Source: VXNE01 sp965200505 (GTDB lineage Bacteria; Pseudomonadota; Gammaproteobacteria; Pseudomonadales; Azotimanducaceae). From it: DNA of 64,000 nucleotides. Shown here in pieces: positions 51,191 to 59,660 of the stretch. Location of the stretch: the NCBI GenBank assembly GCA_965200505.1, contig OZ241343.1, positions 1,426,001 through 1,490,000 on the forward strand. The letters are read 5' to 3'. Made by a program: the position numbers and the translations under genes. Within the stretch, counting starts at the first letter, position 1. Every line of letters begins with the position of its first letter. Under the pieces are notes generated by a model. That model did no database searches and was not told where the DNA came from. It was given only the letters and a program-made list of their open reading frames with translations.

Positions 51191-51985
51191 CTAGACGGCG
51201 ATGGGTGCCTTGATGCCTGGGTGCGGGTCGTAACCCTTAAGCTCGAAATCGTCCGCGGTGAAGGCGAACACGTCCTTCACCGCCGGGTTCAACTTGAGGG
51301 TGGGCAGGGGGCGCGGCGCGCGGGCCAACTGCCGGTCTGCCTGTTTGAGATGGTTGGTGTACAGGTGGGCGTCGCCGAAGGTGTGGACGAACTCGCCCAA
51401 CGCCAGCCCCGTCACCTGCGCGACCATCATCGTGAGCAAGGCATAGGAGGCGATGTTGAACGGCACGCCCAGGAAGAGGTCCGCGCTGCGCTGATAGAGC
51501 TGGCAGGAGAGCTTTCCCTCGGCCACATAGAACTGGAACAGCAGGTGGCACGGCGGCAGCGCCATCTTGCCGATCTCCGCCACGTTCCAAGCGGACACGA
51601 TGTGGCGCCGCGAGTTCGGCTCCCGCTCGATGGCGGCCACCACTTGCGCCATCTGGTCGATGGCCGCGCCGTCTGGCCCGGGCCATGAGCGCCACTGCGC
51701 CCCATATACCGGACCCAGCTCGCCGTGCTCGTCCGCCCATTCATCCCAGATGGTGACGTCATGGTCCTTCAAGTAGCCGATGTTGGTGCTGCCCTTCAAG
51801 AACCACAGGAGCTCGTGGACGATGAGGCGCAGCAACACCTTCTTGGTGGTCACCAACGGGAAGCCGGCCGCCAAGTCGAAACGCATCTGATGGCCGAAGA
51901 CGCTGTAGGTGCCGGTGCCGGTGCGGTCGTCCTTATATACGCCGTGCTCGCGCACGCGGCGCATGAGGTCTAGGTACTGCTTCAT
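51191..51985 (-). CDS. thyA: Thymidylate synthase
   Basis: A 264-aa enzyme, the same length as E. coli ThyA, making dTMP from dUMP and methylene-tetrahydrofolate. Nucleophile Cys146 sits in ALPPCHLLFQFYV; DRTGTGTYSVFG and FGDAHLYTNHL are further signatures. The start overlaps the lgt stop (ATGA). lgt-thyA-folA is a common gammaproteobacterial order. Confidence 0.98.
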   Translation of the reverse strand: MKQYLDLMRRVREHGVYKDDRTGTGTYSVFGHQMRFDLAAGFPLVTTKKVLLRLIVHELLWFLKGSTNIGYLKDHDVTIWDEWADEHGELGPVYGAQWRSWPGPDGAAIDQMAQVVAAIEREPNSRRHIVSAWNVAEIGKMALPPCHLLFQFYVAEGKLSCQLYQRSADLFLGVPFNIASYALLTMMVAQVTGLALGEFVHTFGDAHLYTNHLKQADRQLARAPRPLPTLKLNPAVKDVFAFTADDFELKGYDPHPGIKAPIAV

Positions 51986-52791
51986 GGCGCCGCCGGCTTG
52001 CGCAGCAGCAAGAACGCGCCGATGGCCGCCATCGGGATGGAGAGCACCTGCCCCATGGAGAGGAAGTCTAACGCGACGAACCCCATGTGCGCGTCCGGCT
52101 GACGCCAGAACTCGGTGACGAAACGCAAGCCGCCGTACGCCAGGAGAAACATGCCGGTGACGCGGCCGGGGGGGCGGGGCCGCACCGCAAAGAGCCATGT
52201 CACGACGAACAGCGCCAATCCCTCGGTCAATGCCTGATAGACGCTTGAGACATGCCGCAGCACCGGCTCGTATTCGCCAAGGCAGGTGAGGGCATGCTCG
52301 CGCACCGCGAAACACGGGAAGTACATGCCCCACGCGACGTCCGTCACCCGCCCCGGCAACTCCGTGTTGATGAAGTTGCCCACGCGCCCCAAACCCAAAC
52401 CGACGGGCACGAGGGGGGCCATGAAGTCCGCCACCGCCAAGAAACGCTTGCCCCGGCGCCGTGCCCAAAGCCACATGGCCACGCAGACGCCGACGAGCCC
52501 CCCGTGGAACGACATCCCGCCTTCCCACAGGCGAAAGAGCCACAGCGGATCGTCGAGGAAGGTCTCGAAGCCATAGACGAGCACGAAGCCGGCGCGCCCG
52601 CCGATGACGACGCCGGCGACGCCGTGGAAGATGAGATCCGTCAAATCCGCCCGCTGGAACCCCGTGGCCCGGAGGCGGCTCAAGCCGAGCAGGTAAACGG
52701 TGCCGAACGCCAGCAGGTACATGAGGCCGTACCAGCGGACTTGCAGCGGCCCCAAACCGAAGATCACCGGGTCGAATTGCGGATAGTGCAT
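51982..52791 (-). CDS. lgt: Phosphatidylglycerol-prolipoprotein diacylglyceryl transferase
   Basis: A 269-aa inner-membrane enzyme adding diacylglycerol to the lipobox Cys of prolipoproteins. It has seven helices, GGMSFHGGLVG and the signature GRVGNFINTELPGR. Start at MHYPQFDPV; the frame opens far upstream through antisense of the TANGO2-like gene. A short divergent region of 57 nt separates it from that gene. Confidence 0.96.
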   Translation of the reverse strand: MHYPQFDPVIFGLGPLQVRWYGLMYLLAFGTVYLLGLSRLRATGFQRADLTDLIFHGVAGVVIGGRAGFVLVYGFETFLDDPLWLFRLWEGGMSFHGGLVGVCVAMWLWARRRGKRFLAVADFMAPLVPVGLGLGRVGNFINTELPGRVTDVAWGMYFPCFAVREHALTCLGEYEPVLRHVSSVYQALTEGLALFVVTWLFAVRPRPPGRVTGMFLLAYGGLRFVTEFWRQPDAHMGFVALDFLSMGQVLSIPMAAIGAFLLLRKPAAP

Positions 52792-52848
52792 CGAGTATGC
52801 TCGCGCATCGCCCTCTAACCGCGGCAGCATCGCGCCGCGTCCAGGAAA

Positions 52849-53625
52849 GTGTGCCTCATCCTGTTCTCCTATTGCGAACGCCCCGGGCGGCCGCTGCTGG
52901 TGGCCGCGAACCGGGACGAGTTCTACGCCCGCCCCGCGGACGCCGCCGGCTATTGGCAAGACGCGCCGCAAGTGTTCGGCGGGCGTGATCTCACGGGCGG
53001 CGGCACTTGGCTCAGCGTTTCCACCACCGGGCGCTTCGCCGCGCTCACGAACTTCACGGATTTCGACTTGCCGGCCCGCCCCGCACCTTCGCGTGGCGAC
53101 CTGCCACGGCGTTTCCTCATGGGGAACGATGCCGCGCTGGACTATGCGCGAAGCATCGAAGGGCGCCGCTACCAAGGCTTCAACCTCATCGTGTTCGACG
53201 GCGACGAGTTGGTGTACGCCTGCAACCGCACCGGCGAGGCGCATGTGCTGCCGCCCGGTGCGTATGGCCTCGCCAACGCGCCGCTCAAGGAGGTGTGGCC
53301 GAAGTCCGCCCGTGGCGTGGCGGCGCTCAGCGCCCTACCCGACGACGCACCCCCCGAAGCGTTGCTCGATGTGCTGCTTGACGAATCCGAAGGCTACTTG
53401 GCGGATGGTCACGAACCGGAAAGCGCCCGCCGCGCCACACCCGCCTTCTTGCGCGGCAAGGAATACGGCACCCGCGCCAGCACGGCGGTGGCGTTCGAGG
53501 GCGACCACATCCACTTCATCGAGCAGCTCTACGGGCCGATGGGTGCGCCAGGCGGGCGGGTGACGGAGCGCATTCCCATCGCCGGCGCATCGATGGCCGG
53601 CCAGCGGCTGCGCCGCCAGGCTTGA
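52849..53625 (+). CDS. NRDE (TANGO2) family protein
   Basis: A 258-aa protein beginning MCLILFSY and containing the defining AANRDEFYARP. Later segments GGRDLTGGGTWLSV and FNLIVFDGDELVYACN are also typical. GTG start with AGGA 4 nt upstream; the conserved MCLI beginning fixes it. Eukaryotic TANGO2 is linked to haem and lipid handling; the bacterial role is not settled. Followed 3 nt later by an SDR gene. Confidence 0.88.
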   Translation: MCLILFSYCERPGRPLLVAANRDEFYARPADAAGYWQDAPQVFGGRDLTGGGTWLSVSTTGRFAALTNFTDFDLPARPAPSRGDLPRRFLMGNDAALDYARSIEGRRYQGFNLIVFDGDELVYACNRTGEAHVLPPGAYGLANAPLKEVWPKSARGVAALSALPDDAPPEALLDVLLDESEGYLADGHEPESARRATPAFLRGKEYGTRASTAVAFEGDHIHFIEQLYGPMGAPGGRVTERIPIAGASMAGQRLRRQA

Positions 53626-53628
53626 CGC

Positions 53629-54411
53629 ATGGACCATCGCCTAGATGGCAGAACCGCGCTGGTGACGGGCGCGAGCTTGGGGCTGGGCCGCGCCATGGCC
53701 ACGGCGTTCTACCAAGCCGGGGCGAAGGTGGCCCTGTTGGCCCGCCGCGCCGACCCGTTGGAAGAAGCGCTCGCCGCCATCGCGGCCGAGCCGGGCGGGA
53801 CCGTCAACGCCTACGTTTGCGACGTGACGGACGCCACCCAAATCGAAGCCACCCACGCCAAGGTGGTGCGGGAGCTCGGCGCGGTGGACATCCTCGTGAA
53901 CAACGCCGGCCAATCCCAAACCGGCGCGTTCGAGGACATCACGGACGCCATCTGGCAAGCAGACCTCGACCTCAAGCTCTTCGCCGCCATCCGCTTCGCC
54001 CGCCTCACCTTCCCCGGCATGAAGGCGCGACGCTGGGGGCGCATCATCAACATCCTCAACACCGCCGCCAAGGCACCCCCGCCCGGCTCGGCCCCCACGT
54101 CCGTTTCCCGCGCCGCCGGCATGGCCCTCACGAAGGTGTTGAGCGGCGAAGGCGCACCCCACAACGTGCTGGTGAACGCCTTGATGATCGGCAGCATCAA
54201 ATCAGACCAGATTCGCCGAGCCTGGGAAGCCTCCGGCTCGAACGCGCCGTTCAACGATTTCGTGGCGGACGCCGGCAAACGCCTGCCCATGGGCCGCATG
54301 GGCGAAGCCGAAGAATGTGCCAACGTGGCCCTGTTCCTGGCCTCAGACGCCGCCTCCTACCTGACTGGTTGCGCCATCAACATGGATGGAGGGGTGTCGC
54401 GGGTGGTTTGA
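53629..54411 (+). CDS. SDR-fold oxidoreductase-like protein lacking the usual catalytic triad
   Basis: A 260-aa short-chain dehydrogenase fold. The cofactor loop TGASLGLGRA (13-22), DVTD and NNAG (91-94) are intact, so NAD(P) binding is likely. The catalytic Ser region reads NILNTAAKAP (Ser replaced) and the YxxxK site reads T157-SVS-R161. Classical activity is therefore doubtful; a subgroup with this TSVSRAAG pattern may use other chemistry or act as a binding protein. The end TGCAINMDGGVSRVV is normal for the family. Confidence 0.82.
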   Translation: MDHRLDGRTALVTGASLGLGRAMATAFYQAGAKVALLARRADPLEEALAAIAAEPGGTVNAYVCDVTDATQIEATHAKVVRELGAVDILVNNAGQSQTGAFEDITDAIWQADLDLKLFAAIRFARLTFPGMKARRWGRIINILNTAAKAPPPGSAPTSVSRAAGMALTKVLSGEGAPHNVLVNALMIGSIKSDQIRRAWEASGSNAPFNDFVADAGKRLPMGRMGEAEECANVALFLASDAASYLTGCAINMDGGVSRVV

Positions 54412-54418
54412 GGGAGAG

Positions 54419-54652
54419 CTATGGACCGATACGCGGTGGCTCGGATTGGCTGTCGTCAGTGCTGTCATCTGCCTTAGGAGGAACAACCGTCCAATGCGGG
54501 GCGGCGGGGCTTGGGATCAGGACCAACTGGTTCTTCACTTGGGCGAACAAGCTGGACCAGTCCAAGGTGTCGGGCTGGTTAAAGCCCGGCGGACAGGCTG
54601 TCTCGGGTGGATTGTAGCGCACGGCGTTCGTGCTCTGGTCAGTGTTCGGCAT
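54419..54652 (-). CDS. 77-aa protein of unknown function, coupled to the protease gene
   Basis: The frame starts 14 nt before the end of the protease gene and is preceded by a near-perfect ribosome-binding site, GGAGGAG, 5 nt from the ATG. The product is Pro/Asp-rich and mostly disordered-looking, with one short hydrophobic patch LFAQVKNQLVLIPSPAAP (about 35-52). No signal peptide or membrane helix. It could be a substrate, adaptor or inhibitor of the protease. No family recognised. A plus-strand ORF over the same bases lacks any ribosome-binding site. Confidence 0.6.
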   Translation of the reverse strand: MPNTDQSTNAVRYNPPETACPPGFNQPDTLDWSSLFAQVKNQLVLIPSPAAPHWTVVPPKADDSTDDSQSEPPRIGP

Positions 54653-55649
54653 CGACTCTCCTCCAGCCCTCGAATGTTCTGTTGTCCCGCACCGCTGGCT
54701 GCCTAATGTCGGGATGTTCTGGGTTTACTAATTCGGCGGCTTCCATTCGGCCAACGGATAGAAAGTGGTGGCCGCCATGGTCAACACTCTCGATGACTGC
54801 TCGAACATACTGATAATCCACCGTTCCCGTCGCTGCCGCAAAGACACTCATTTGCAATGGTTCTCGGAGGCGCATCTGTTCAGAAAGGCTACCCATGACG
54901 GCACGCAAGGTCGGATAGAGGGTCTCGGAGCACTTGTCGATAGTCAACCCTAGCGCGGACGCCTCGCGCCGATTGATCGTGTAGTCGTGACTGCCGGAAG
55001 CCGAGCAAAGAAACTCGACAATCTGGCTGATCTTGCCCTCGTTGACCCGGCCCTCAAGAAGACGATGCGCCAGATCGCGTATCTGCTGCCTAGACCGGAA
55101 AATCTGGCCCAAGACTAACGGATGGACTTTGTCGGAGAGGTCCAGCAGCGCCCTTTCCTCGTGGCCGGCCCCGCCGTTGGAGGCACGAACGGCGTCGAGA
55201 TAGCCATTGACTGCTTCTACGCTTACGTCGGCACGGGCATCCGGGCTCATGCCTGGCACTTGCGGCCCGAGCGGATGTTGGAGTGTTGGATCGATAGGCC
55301 CTAGGGTCGCCTGCTTGGTCATGATGATCCGATCCGCACCGAGCGAAATGAGTGTACCGGCACTCATGCACTTGCTTGGCGCTATCACCTCGAAGTCGTC
55401 GCAGAACATGCGAATGAGGTTGACCAGATTCCAAGCCGCGGACGTGCTCCCACCAGATGTATATAGAACCAGCGATATCTTCGGCACGGGGCCAATCTCG
55501 TCCAAATGGTCGACGAACAAATCAATGACGTCTTGGCCGATTCTGGTCTCCAACCCGCTTCTGTCCCCTGTCGCATAGAGGACCACCTTGGAGTGACGGT
55601 GCTCCTCGATCTCCCGGAGCAGCCGGGTTCGGGTGTTGAGATTGGACAT
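54639..55649 (-). CDS. SDH_sah/SppA-like serine protease (ClpP-crotonase fold)
   Basis: A 336-aa cytosolic protein of the serine-dehydrogenase-proteinase group within the ClpP/crotonase clan. LVLYTSGGSTSAAWNLVNLI supplies the oxyanion-type Gly-rich loop, SKCMSAGTLISLGADRI the nucleophile Ser, and MTKQATLGPIDP the following strand. No signal peptide. Start at 55649 (GGAAG 9 nt upstream); ATG 55706 is the first possible. The base composition is lower in G+C than the neighbours, hinting at transfer. Coupled to the 77-aa gene. Some relatives are tied to phage or mobile DNA; role here unknown. Confidence 0.8.
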   Translation of the reverse strand: MSNLNTRTRLLREIEEHRHSKVVLYATGDRSGLETRIGQDVIDLFVDHLDEIGPVPKISLVLYTSGGSTSAAWNLVNLIRMFCDDFEVIAPSKCMSAGTLISLGADRIIMTKQATLGPIDPTLQHPLGPQVPGMSPDARADVSVEAVNGYLDAVRASNGGAGHEERALLDLSDKVHPLVLGQIFRSRQQIRDLAHRLLEGRVNEGKISQIVEFLCSASGSHDYTINRREASALGLTIDKCSETLYPTLRAVMGSLSEQMRLREPLQMSVFAAATGTVDYQYVRAVIESVDHGGHHFLSVGRMEAAELVNPEHPDIRQPAVRDNRTFEGWRRVDAEH

Positions 55650-55849
55650 GCGCCGGTGCTTCCAGTGCTCGGCGAGGATGGTAGGCCAACGGACTGGCGA
55701 ACTCAACGGATCGACCTCTGTCCGGCAATCTCACCGGGGGAAGCCATCGCCTTCGGCGTTCGCCGCCCCTGCATGGCCAGCGGCATCGCCCCGCGGGGCA
55801 CCACGCGCTTGCGCTTGCACCCCATCCCCCACCTTGCGATGATTCCGCC

Positions 55850-56722
55850 ATGAACCACGCAAGCACCGAACCCGTACGCTACATGGACCGCACGCGCCGC
55901 TACTACGAGGCGCAGGGGTTCGAGAAGCCGTATCGCTGGGCGCAGAACGATGACGTGCCCTTCACCCCGCTGAAGAGGCCGCTGGCCGAGTCCACGGTGG
56001 GCATCATCACCACCGCGGCCCTCTACGACCGGGTGGAGTCAGACCCGCGCTTCGTGGCCTCCGGCACCACCGCTGAGCCGCCGCGGCGCCTTTACGCGGA
56101 CGATTTGGCGTGGGACAAGCGCACCACGCACATGGAGGATCTCAACGCCTACTGCCCAGTCCACCGGTTGCGGGAGCTCGTGGCGGCGGAACGCATCGGC
56201 CGGCTGGCGGAGCGCTTCCACTGCGTTCCAACCGAGTACAGCCAACGCCGCACCATCGAGGCGGACGCGCCGGAAATCCTCAAGCGTTGCCAAGAAGACG
56301 GGGTGGACGTGGCGCTGCTCGTGCCGTTGTGACCCGTCTGCCACCAGACCGTGTGTCTGGTCGCCCGCACATTGGAAGCCGCCGGCATACCCACGGTGAT
56401 CGTCGGCTCCGCCTTGGACATCGTGAGCCACTGCGGGGCGCCTCGCCATGTCTTCACGGATTTCCCGCTCGGCAACCCGTGCGGGAAGCCGTATGACGTG
56501 GCCATGCAGCGCACCATCATCGGTTTGGCGCTGGACATGCTGGAGACGGCCACCGCGCCCGGCGCGTTCCAGCAGACGCCCTTCGAGTGGGGGAGCAATG
56601 AGTGGCGGCAGCGTTACATGGAAATCCGTCCCCAAGACGTGGAGCGCCTCGCCGCCATGGGCGTGGCGCGGCGTAGCCAGCGCCAAGCACTGCGCGATTC
56701 CGGCCGGGTACGCGCCGAGTGA
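55850..56722 (+). CDS. GrdB-like selenoprotein (glycine/sarcosine/betaine reductase B family), UGA = Sec161
   Basis: A 290-aa reading frame interrupted by one in-frame TGA at 56330-56332 and continuous on both sides. The context is VALLVPL-U-PVCHQTV, i.e. a U-x-x-C redox motif matching the conserved CPxC/UPxC site of the GrdB/PrdB-like family. Downstream are VIVGSALDIVSHCGAPR and FTDFPLGNPCGKPYD. A hairpin resembling a bacterial SECIS begins 11 nt after the TGA (separate entry). Clostridial relatives reduce amino-acid derivatives; short aerobic marine versions have unknown substrates. selA/selB/selC are not in the window. The alternative is a nonsense mutation. Its end overlaps the next gene (GTGA). 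Confidence 0.82.
56330..56364 (+). promoter_or_regulatory. Bacterial SECIS-like element after the UGA
   Basis: After the UGA (56330-56332), ACCAGAC (56343-56349) pairs with GTCTGGT (56355-56361) in a perfect 7-bp stem. The 5-nt apical loop is CGUGU, with G at loop position 2. The stem starts 11 nt after the UGA, the same distance as the minimal fdhF SECIS hairpin in E. coli. This is the expected SelB binding site. Confidence 0.7.
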
Positions 56723-57936
56723 AGCGGGTCCATCAGCTTAGGGCGCTGGCCAAGCGCTCACGCCTTGGTTTCGCCGTCGGCGCCGTCACCTTGGCCGGTG
56801 CCGCGCTCGGCGGCCCGCCCCATGTTGACCCAGCCGAGGATGCGCGACACTTCGGCCCACCCGAGGCGTTTCTCTTCTGGAACGCCGAGCAGAAGGTGGC
56901 CGGCTTCCGCAACATCGCGTCCATCTATCCCACGCGGATCATCGCCGCCGGCAACGCCGCTTTGCCCCTGCTGCCGGCCGCCACCCCCATCGAGCAGCTC
57001 AGCTTCGAGGTCAATGGCGAACCCTTGGACATCGATGGCTTCATGGAGCGCAACCACATCGTCGGCCTGATGGCGGTGCAAAACGACAAGGTGTTCCTCG
57101 AGCGTTACGCCGCCGGCAACGACGAGCACAGCCTTTGGGTGTCGTTCTCGGTCGCCAAATCCGTCGTGGCGATGTTGGTGGGCGCGGCGATTCAAGACGG
57201 CTTCATCGAATCTGCCCAAGAGAAGGTGACGAGCTACCTGCCGCGCCTCGCCGGCACTGCCTACGATGACGTGGCCATCGCCGATTTGCTGCGGATGTCC
57301 TCCGGCGTCGCCTGGAACGAGGACTATGCGGACCCCGACTCCGATGTGAATACCATGCCGCCGAATCTCGTGGACCTCTACCGCGAGTTGGCCACCAAGG
57401 AGCGCGTGGGTGCGGCCGGCGAACTCTTCAACTACAACACAGCCGAGACGAACTTGGTGGGCGCCGTGCTGCGGGCCGCGATCGGCAACAACCTCGCCAC
57501 CTACCTGGCACACAAGGTTTGGCGGCCTTTCGGCATGCAAGCCCCCGCCAATTGGATGACCCACGGCCCCGATGGCGGCGAGCTCGGCGGCTGCTGCATC
57601 AGCGCCACTTTGCGCGACTACGCCCGCATTGGCCTCTTCGCGCTGGCCGATGGCGTTTTGCCCAACGGCGAGCGGGTGCTGCCCAAAGGCTGGATGGCGG
57701 AATCGACCGCGCCGGCGCCGGGGTACGCCGGCTATGGCTACCTCTGGTGGTTGCAAGCCGGCGGCGAGTTCGACGCGCTGGGCATCTTCGGCCAATCCAT
57801 CCATGTCGATCCAGCGCGGCGCCTCGTTGTGGTGACGCACAGCGCGTGGCCGACGGCGGTGGGAGACGAGTTCGACGAACGCCGAGCGTCATTCTTGGCG
57901 GCGTTGGCGCGGCATCTGGACGACAATCCGATCTGA
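56719..57936 (+). CDS. Beta-lactamase-fold serine hydrolase (class C / 6-aminohexanoate-dimer hydrolase type)
   Basis: A 405-aa protein. The N-terminus is basic followed by a hydrophobic stretch (FAVGAVTLAGAALG), a signal peptide or anchor. Motifs: S144-VA-K147 in VSFSVAKSVV, Tyr239 in NYNTAETN, and a C-terminal HSAW region as the third element. This fold includes esterases, D-aminopeptidases and amide-oligomer hydrolases; the sequence does not single out a substrate and a true beta-lactamase is unlikely. GTG start overlaps the selenoprotein stop. Confidence 0.85.
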   Translation: MKRVHQLRALAKRSRLGFAVGAVTLAGAALGGPPHVDPAEDARHFGPPEAFLFWNAEQKVAGFRNIASIYPTRIIAAGNAALPLLPAATPIEQLSFEVNGEPLDIDGFMERNHIVGLMAVQNDKVFLERYAAGNDEHSLWVSFSVAKSVVAMLVGAAIQDGFIESAQEKVTSYLPRLAGTAYDDVAIADLLRMSSGVAWNEDYADPDSDVNTMPPNLVDLYRELATKERVGAAGELFNYNTAETNLVGAVLRAAIGNNLATYLAHKVWRPFGMQAPANWMTHGPDGGELGGCCISATLRDYARIGLFALADGVLPNGERVLPKGWMAESTAPAPGYAGYGYLWWLQAGGEFDALGIFGQSIHVDPARRLVVVTHSAWPTAVGDEFDERRASFLAALARHLDDNPI

Positions 57937-57970
57937 GCGACTGGAAGTCCGCCCCATCACGGAAGCAAAG

Positions 57971-58306
57971 ATGATCTACGAAATCCGCAACTACCACTAC
58001 GCCCCGGAACGGCTCGCCGAGTACCGCGTCTGGGCCAACGATGTGGCCCTGCCGTACATTCGCAGCCACATGGACCTCGTGGGCTTCTGGGTGAAGACGG
58101 AAGAGCCCGTGGAGGTCGCCGGTAAGCCACAGGACGAGCTAGGCACCGCGACGGTGACTTGGATCATCCGCTGGGAATCCATGGCGGCGCGGAACGCGGG
58201 GATGCGCGAAGCCTTCGGCGGCGAGGCTTGGCGACGCATCATGGATCAGAACCCAGGGCGCGAGAACTACCTGCGCACGGAAGCGAAGTTTGCCGAAGCC
58301 CTTTGA
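57971..58306 (+). CDS. NIPSNAP family protein
   Basis: A 111-aa dimeric alpha/beta-barrel (ferredoxin-like) protein beginning MIYEIRNYHYAPERLAEYR, with WIIRWESMAARNAGM near the middle. Bacterial members often adjoin catabolic genes; function unknown. GGAAGCAAAG stands just before the ATG. It ends in a 100-nt gap before the convergent panE-like gene, in which I see no further feature. Confidence 0.88.
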   Translation: MIYEIRNYHYAPERLAEYRVWANDVALPYIRSHMDLVGFWVKTEEPVEVAGKPQDELGTATVTWIIRWESMAARNAGMREAFGGEAWRRIMDQNPGRENYLRTEAKFAEAL

Positions 58307-58406
58307 CGAGCCGCTGATCCGCTGCCACACACCACCGCGCACCGGCAAGCTCGCCAAGATGTTAACAGCAGTACACGAGCGCCGGCCGGCACCACGCCGC
58401 TAGCCG

Positions 58407-59384
58407 CTAGGCTTCGGCTTGTGCCGCCGCAATCTCCCGCACTAGTTCGTCCACGGCGTAGCTGCCAGCCGCCAAGCCTTCGCGTGCCAAGCGGTTGCCG
58501 ATGCGCTGCAGGGCCGAGTTGGCCGGTGTGGGCACATCGTGCAAGCGGCCGAGCAGGACGATCTCGCCGTTCAGGAAGTCCGTCTCGATGTTGCCGGTGC
58601 CCCTTTGCACACTCTGCCAAGACGATCCGCCGTGCCGTTTCCGCCCGGGCACGGGCGCTATGCGGATGCCGGTGGCGCGGCGGGCGCGGGTCTCGGCGGC
58701 ACTCGCGCAGTCGATGCCCGCGGCCCGGTAGCAGGCCAAGGCTTCGTCGCGCAGAAGCCGCATCACTGGTTCCGGCACTTCGTTGCAGGCCGCCTGCACC
58801 GCATTGCCCAAGTTGGCCAGCAGCTTTGCGTACTTCTGCCGCATGATGGCGGCGTCTGGGAGGGCGCTGAAGCCGGCATCCGTCAGCGCCGCGGCGACTT
58901 GGCTGGCCACGTCATCCACGCCGGTGGGATAGCGGCCCACATCCAATATGCCGGCCGGGCCTTCAGCGCCATGCACCACCTCGCCCGGCGCTAAGTGTTC
59001 CGCCGGCAGGAACACGACCATGCCGTACACGCGCCGGAAGCGCCGCGCCGCCATGCGCTCGTTGTCCACACCGTTTTGGCAACAGATCACCGGCAGGGCG
59101 TCTCCCGCCACCCCCTGGAGTTCACGCAACGCAGCTTCGGTTTGGTGGCTCTTCATGCAGAGCAGCACCACGTCCCCGGCCTTACAGCCGGCCTCCGCCG
59201 GGCTGCCCGCGACAGGAATCCGCAAACGCACATCCTGCGACGGGGTGACGAAGCGCAGCCCCTCGCGTTGCAAGGCGCTCAAGTGGGCACCACGAGCGAT
59301 GAGCAGCACATCCACGCCGTTCTGGAAGAGCCGAGCACCCACGGCACCGCCAATGCCGCCCGCCCCGTAGATGATGAATCGCAC
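58407..59384 (-). CDS. 2-dehydropantoate 2-reductase-like protein (ApbA/PanE family)
   Basis: A 325-aa NADPH-dependent ketopantoate reductase family member. The Rossmann start is IIYGAGGIGGAVGARL, then LLCMKSHQTEAAL and CQNGVDNE (conserved Asn). The C-terminal helical domain contains MRQKYAKLLANLGN with the catalytic-type Lys, and SSWQSVQRGTGNIETDFLNG. It could make pantoate for CoA synthesis, but many paralogues act on other keto acids, so the symbol panE is withheld. GTG start. Confidence 0.85.
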   Translation of the reverse strand: MRFIIYGAGGIGGAVGARLFQNGVDVLLIARGAHLSALQREGLRFVTPSQDVRLRIPVAGSPAEAGCKAGDVVLLCMKSHQTEAALRELQGVAGDALPVICCQNGVDNERMAARRFRRVYGMVVFLPAEHLAPGEVVHGAEGPAGILDVGRYPTGVDDVASQVAAALTDAGFSALPDAAIMRQKYAKLLANLGNAVQAACNEVPEPVMRLLRDEALACYRAAGIDCASAAETRARRATGIRIAPVPGRKRHGGSSWQSVQRGTGNIETDFLNGEIVLLGRLHDVPTPANSALQRIGNRLAREGLAAGSYAVDELVREIAAAQAEA

Positions 59385-59660
59385 CCGCTAGGCCCCCACC
59401 CCCGGCAAACGCCGGTCACTCCTACCCGCTAATCTGAGCCCGATGCCAAAACGGGCCGGCACCCTGTTCGCCCCCGGAAAGGCGAGCGTAAGGGCGTGCC
59501 CTCGTAAGAAAGGAGCCTTCCTCAGCCATCAACGCAAAGCCCAACGACGGGAAACGCCAGCTAGCCGAGGCGGCCAACCCGCGCCCCAAACACAAAACAC
59601 GCCAGCCACGCTTATTCGCCTCGGGGAGCGCGAGGGGCCGGCCCCTCGCAAGCAAGAACC
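59385..59660. other. 276-bp gap with structured sequence, no convincing gene
   Basis: Short frames exist on both strands but have no ribosome-binding site or protein-like composition. The stretch contains a perfect 20-bp palindrome at 59630-59649 and several G/C-rich near-palindromes (AGGGCGTGCCCT around 59491). It might be a structured RNA, a dispersed intergenic repeat or a terminator region for the genes on either side. I cannot assign it. Confidence 0.4.
59630..59649. repeat. Perfect 20-bp palindrome
   Basis: GCGAGGGGCC followed by its exact reverse complement. It lies 12 nt past the ruvX stop on the minus strand. As RNA it would need a few loop bases, giving about an 8-bp stem; no T-run follows, so it is not a standard terminator. 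Confidence 0.8.

Noticed and set aside
54386..54706. 106-aa plus-strand frame after the SDR gene
   Set aside because: No ribosome-binding site and poor composition; the minus-strand 77-aa frame over the same bases has a strong one.
56330..56332. Simple nonsense mutation or pseudogene at the TGA
   Set aside because: Cannot be excluded, but the TGA replaces exactly the redox residue of the family, the downstream frame is intact, and a correctly placed hairpin follows.
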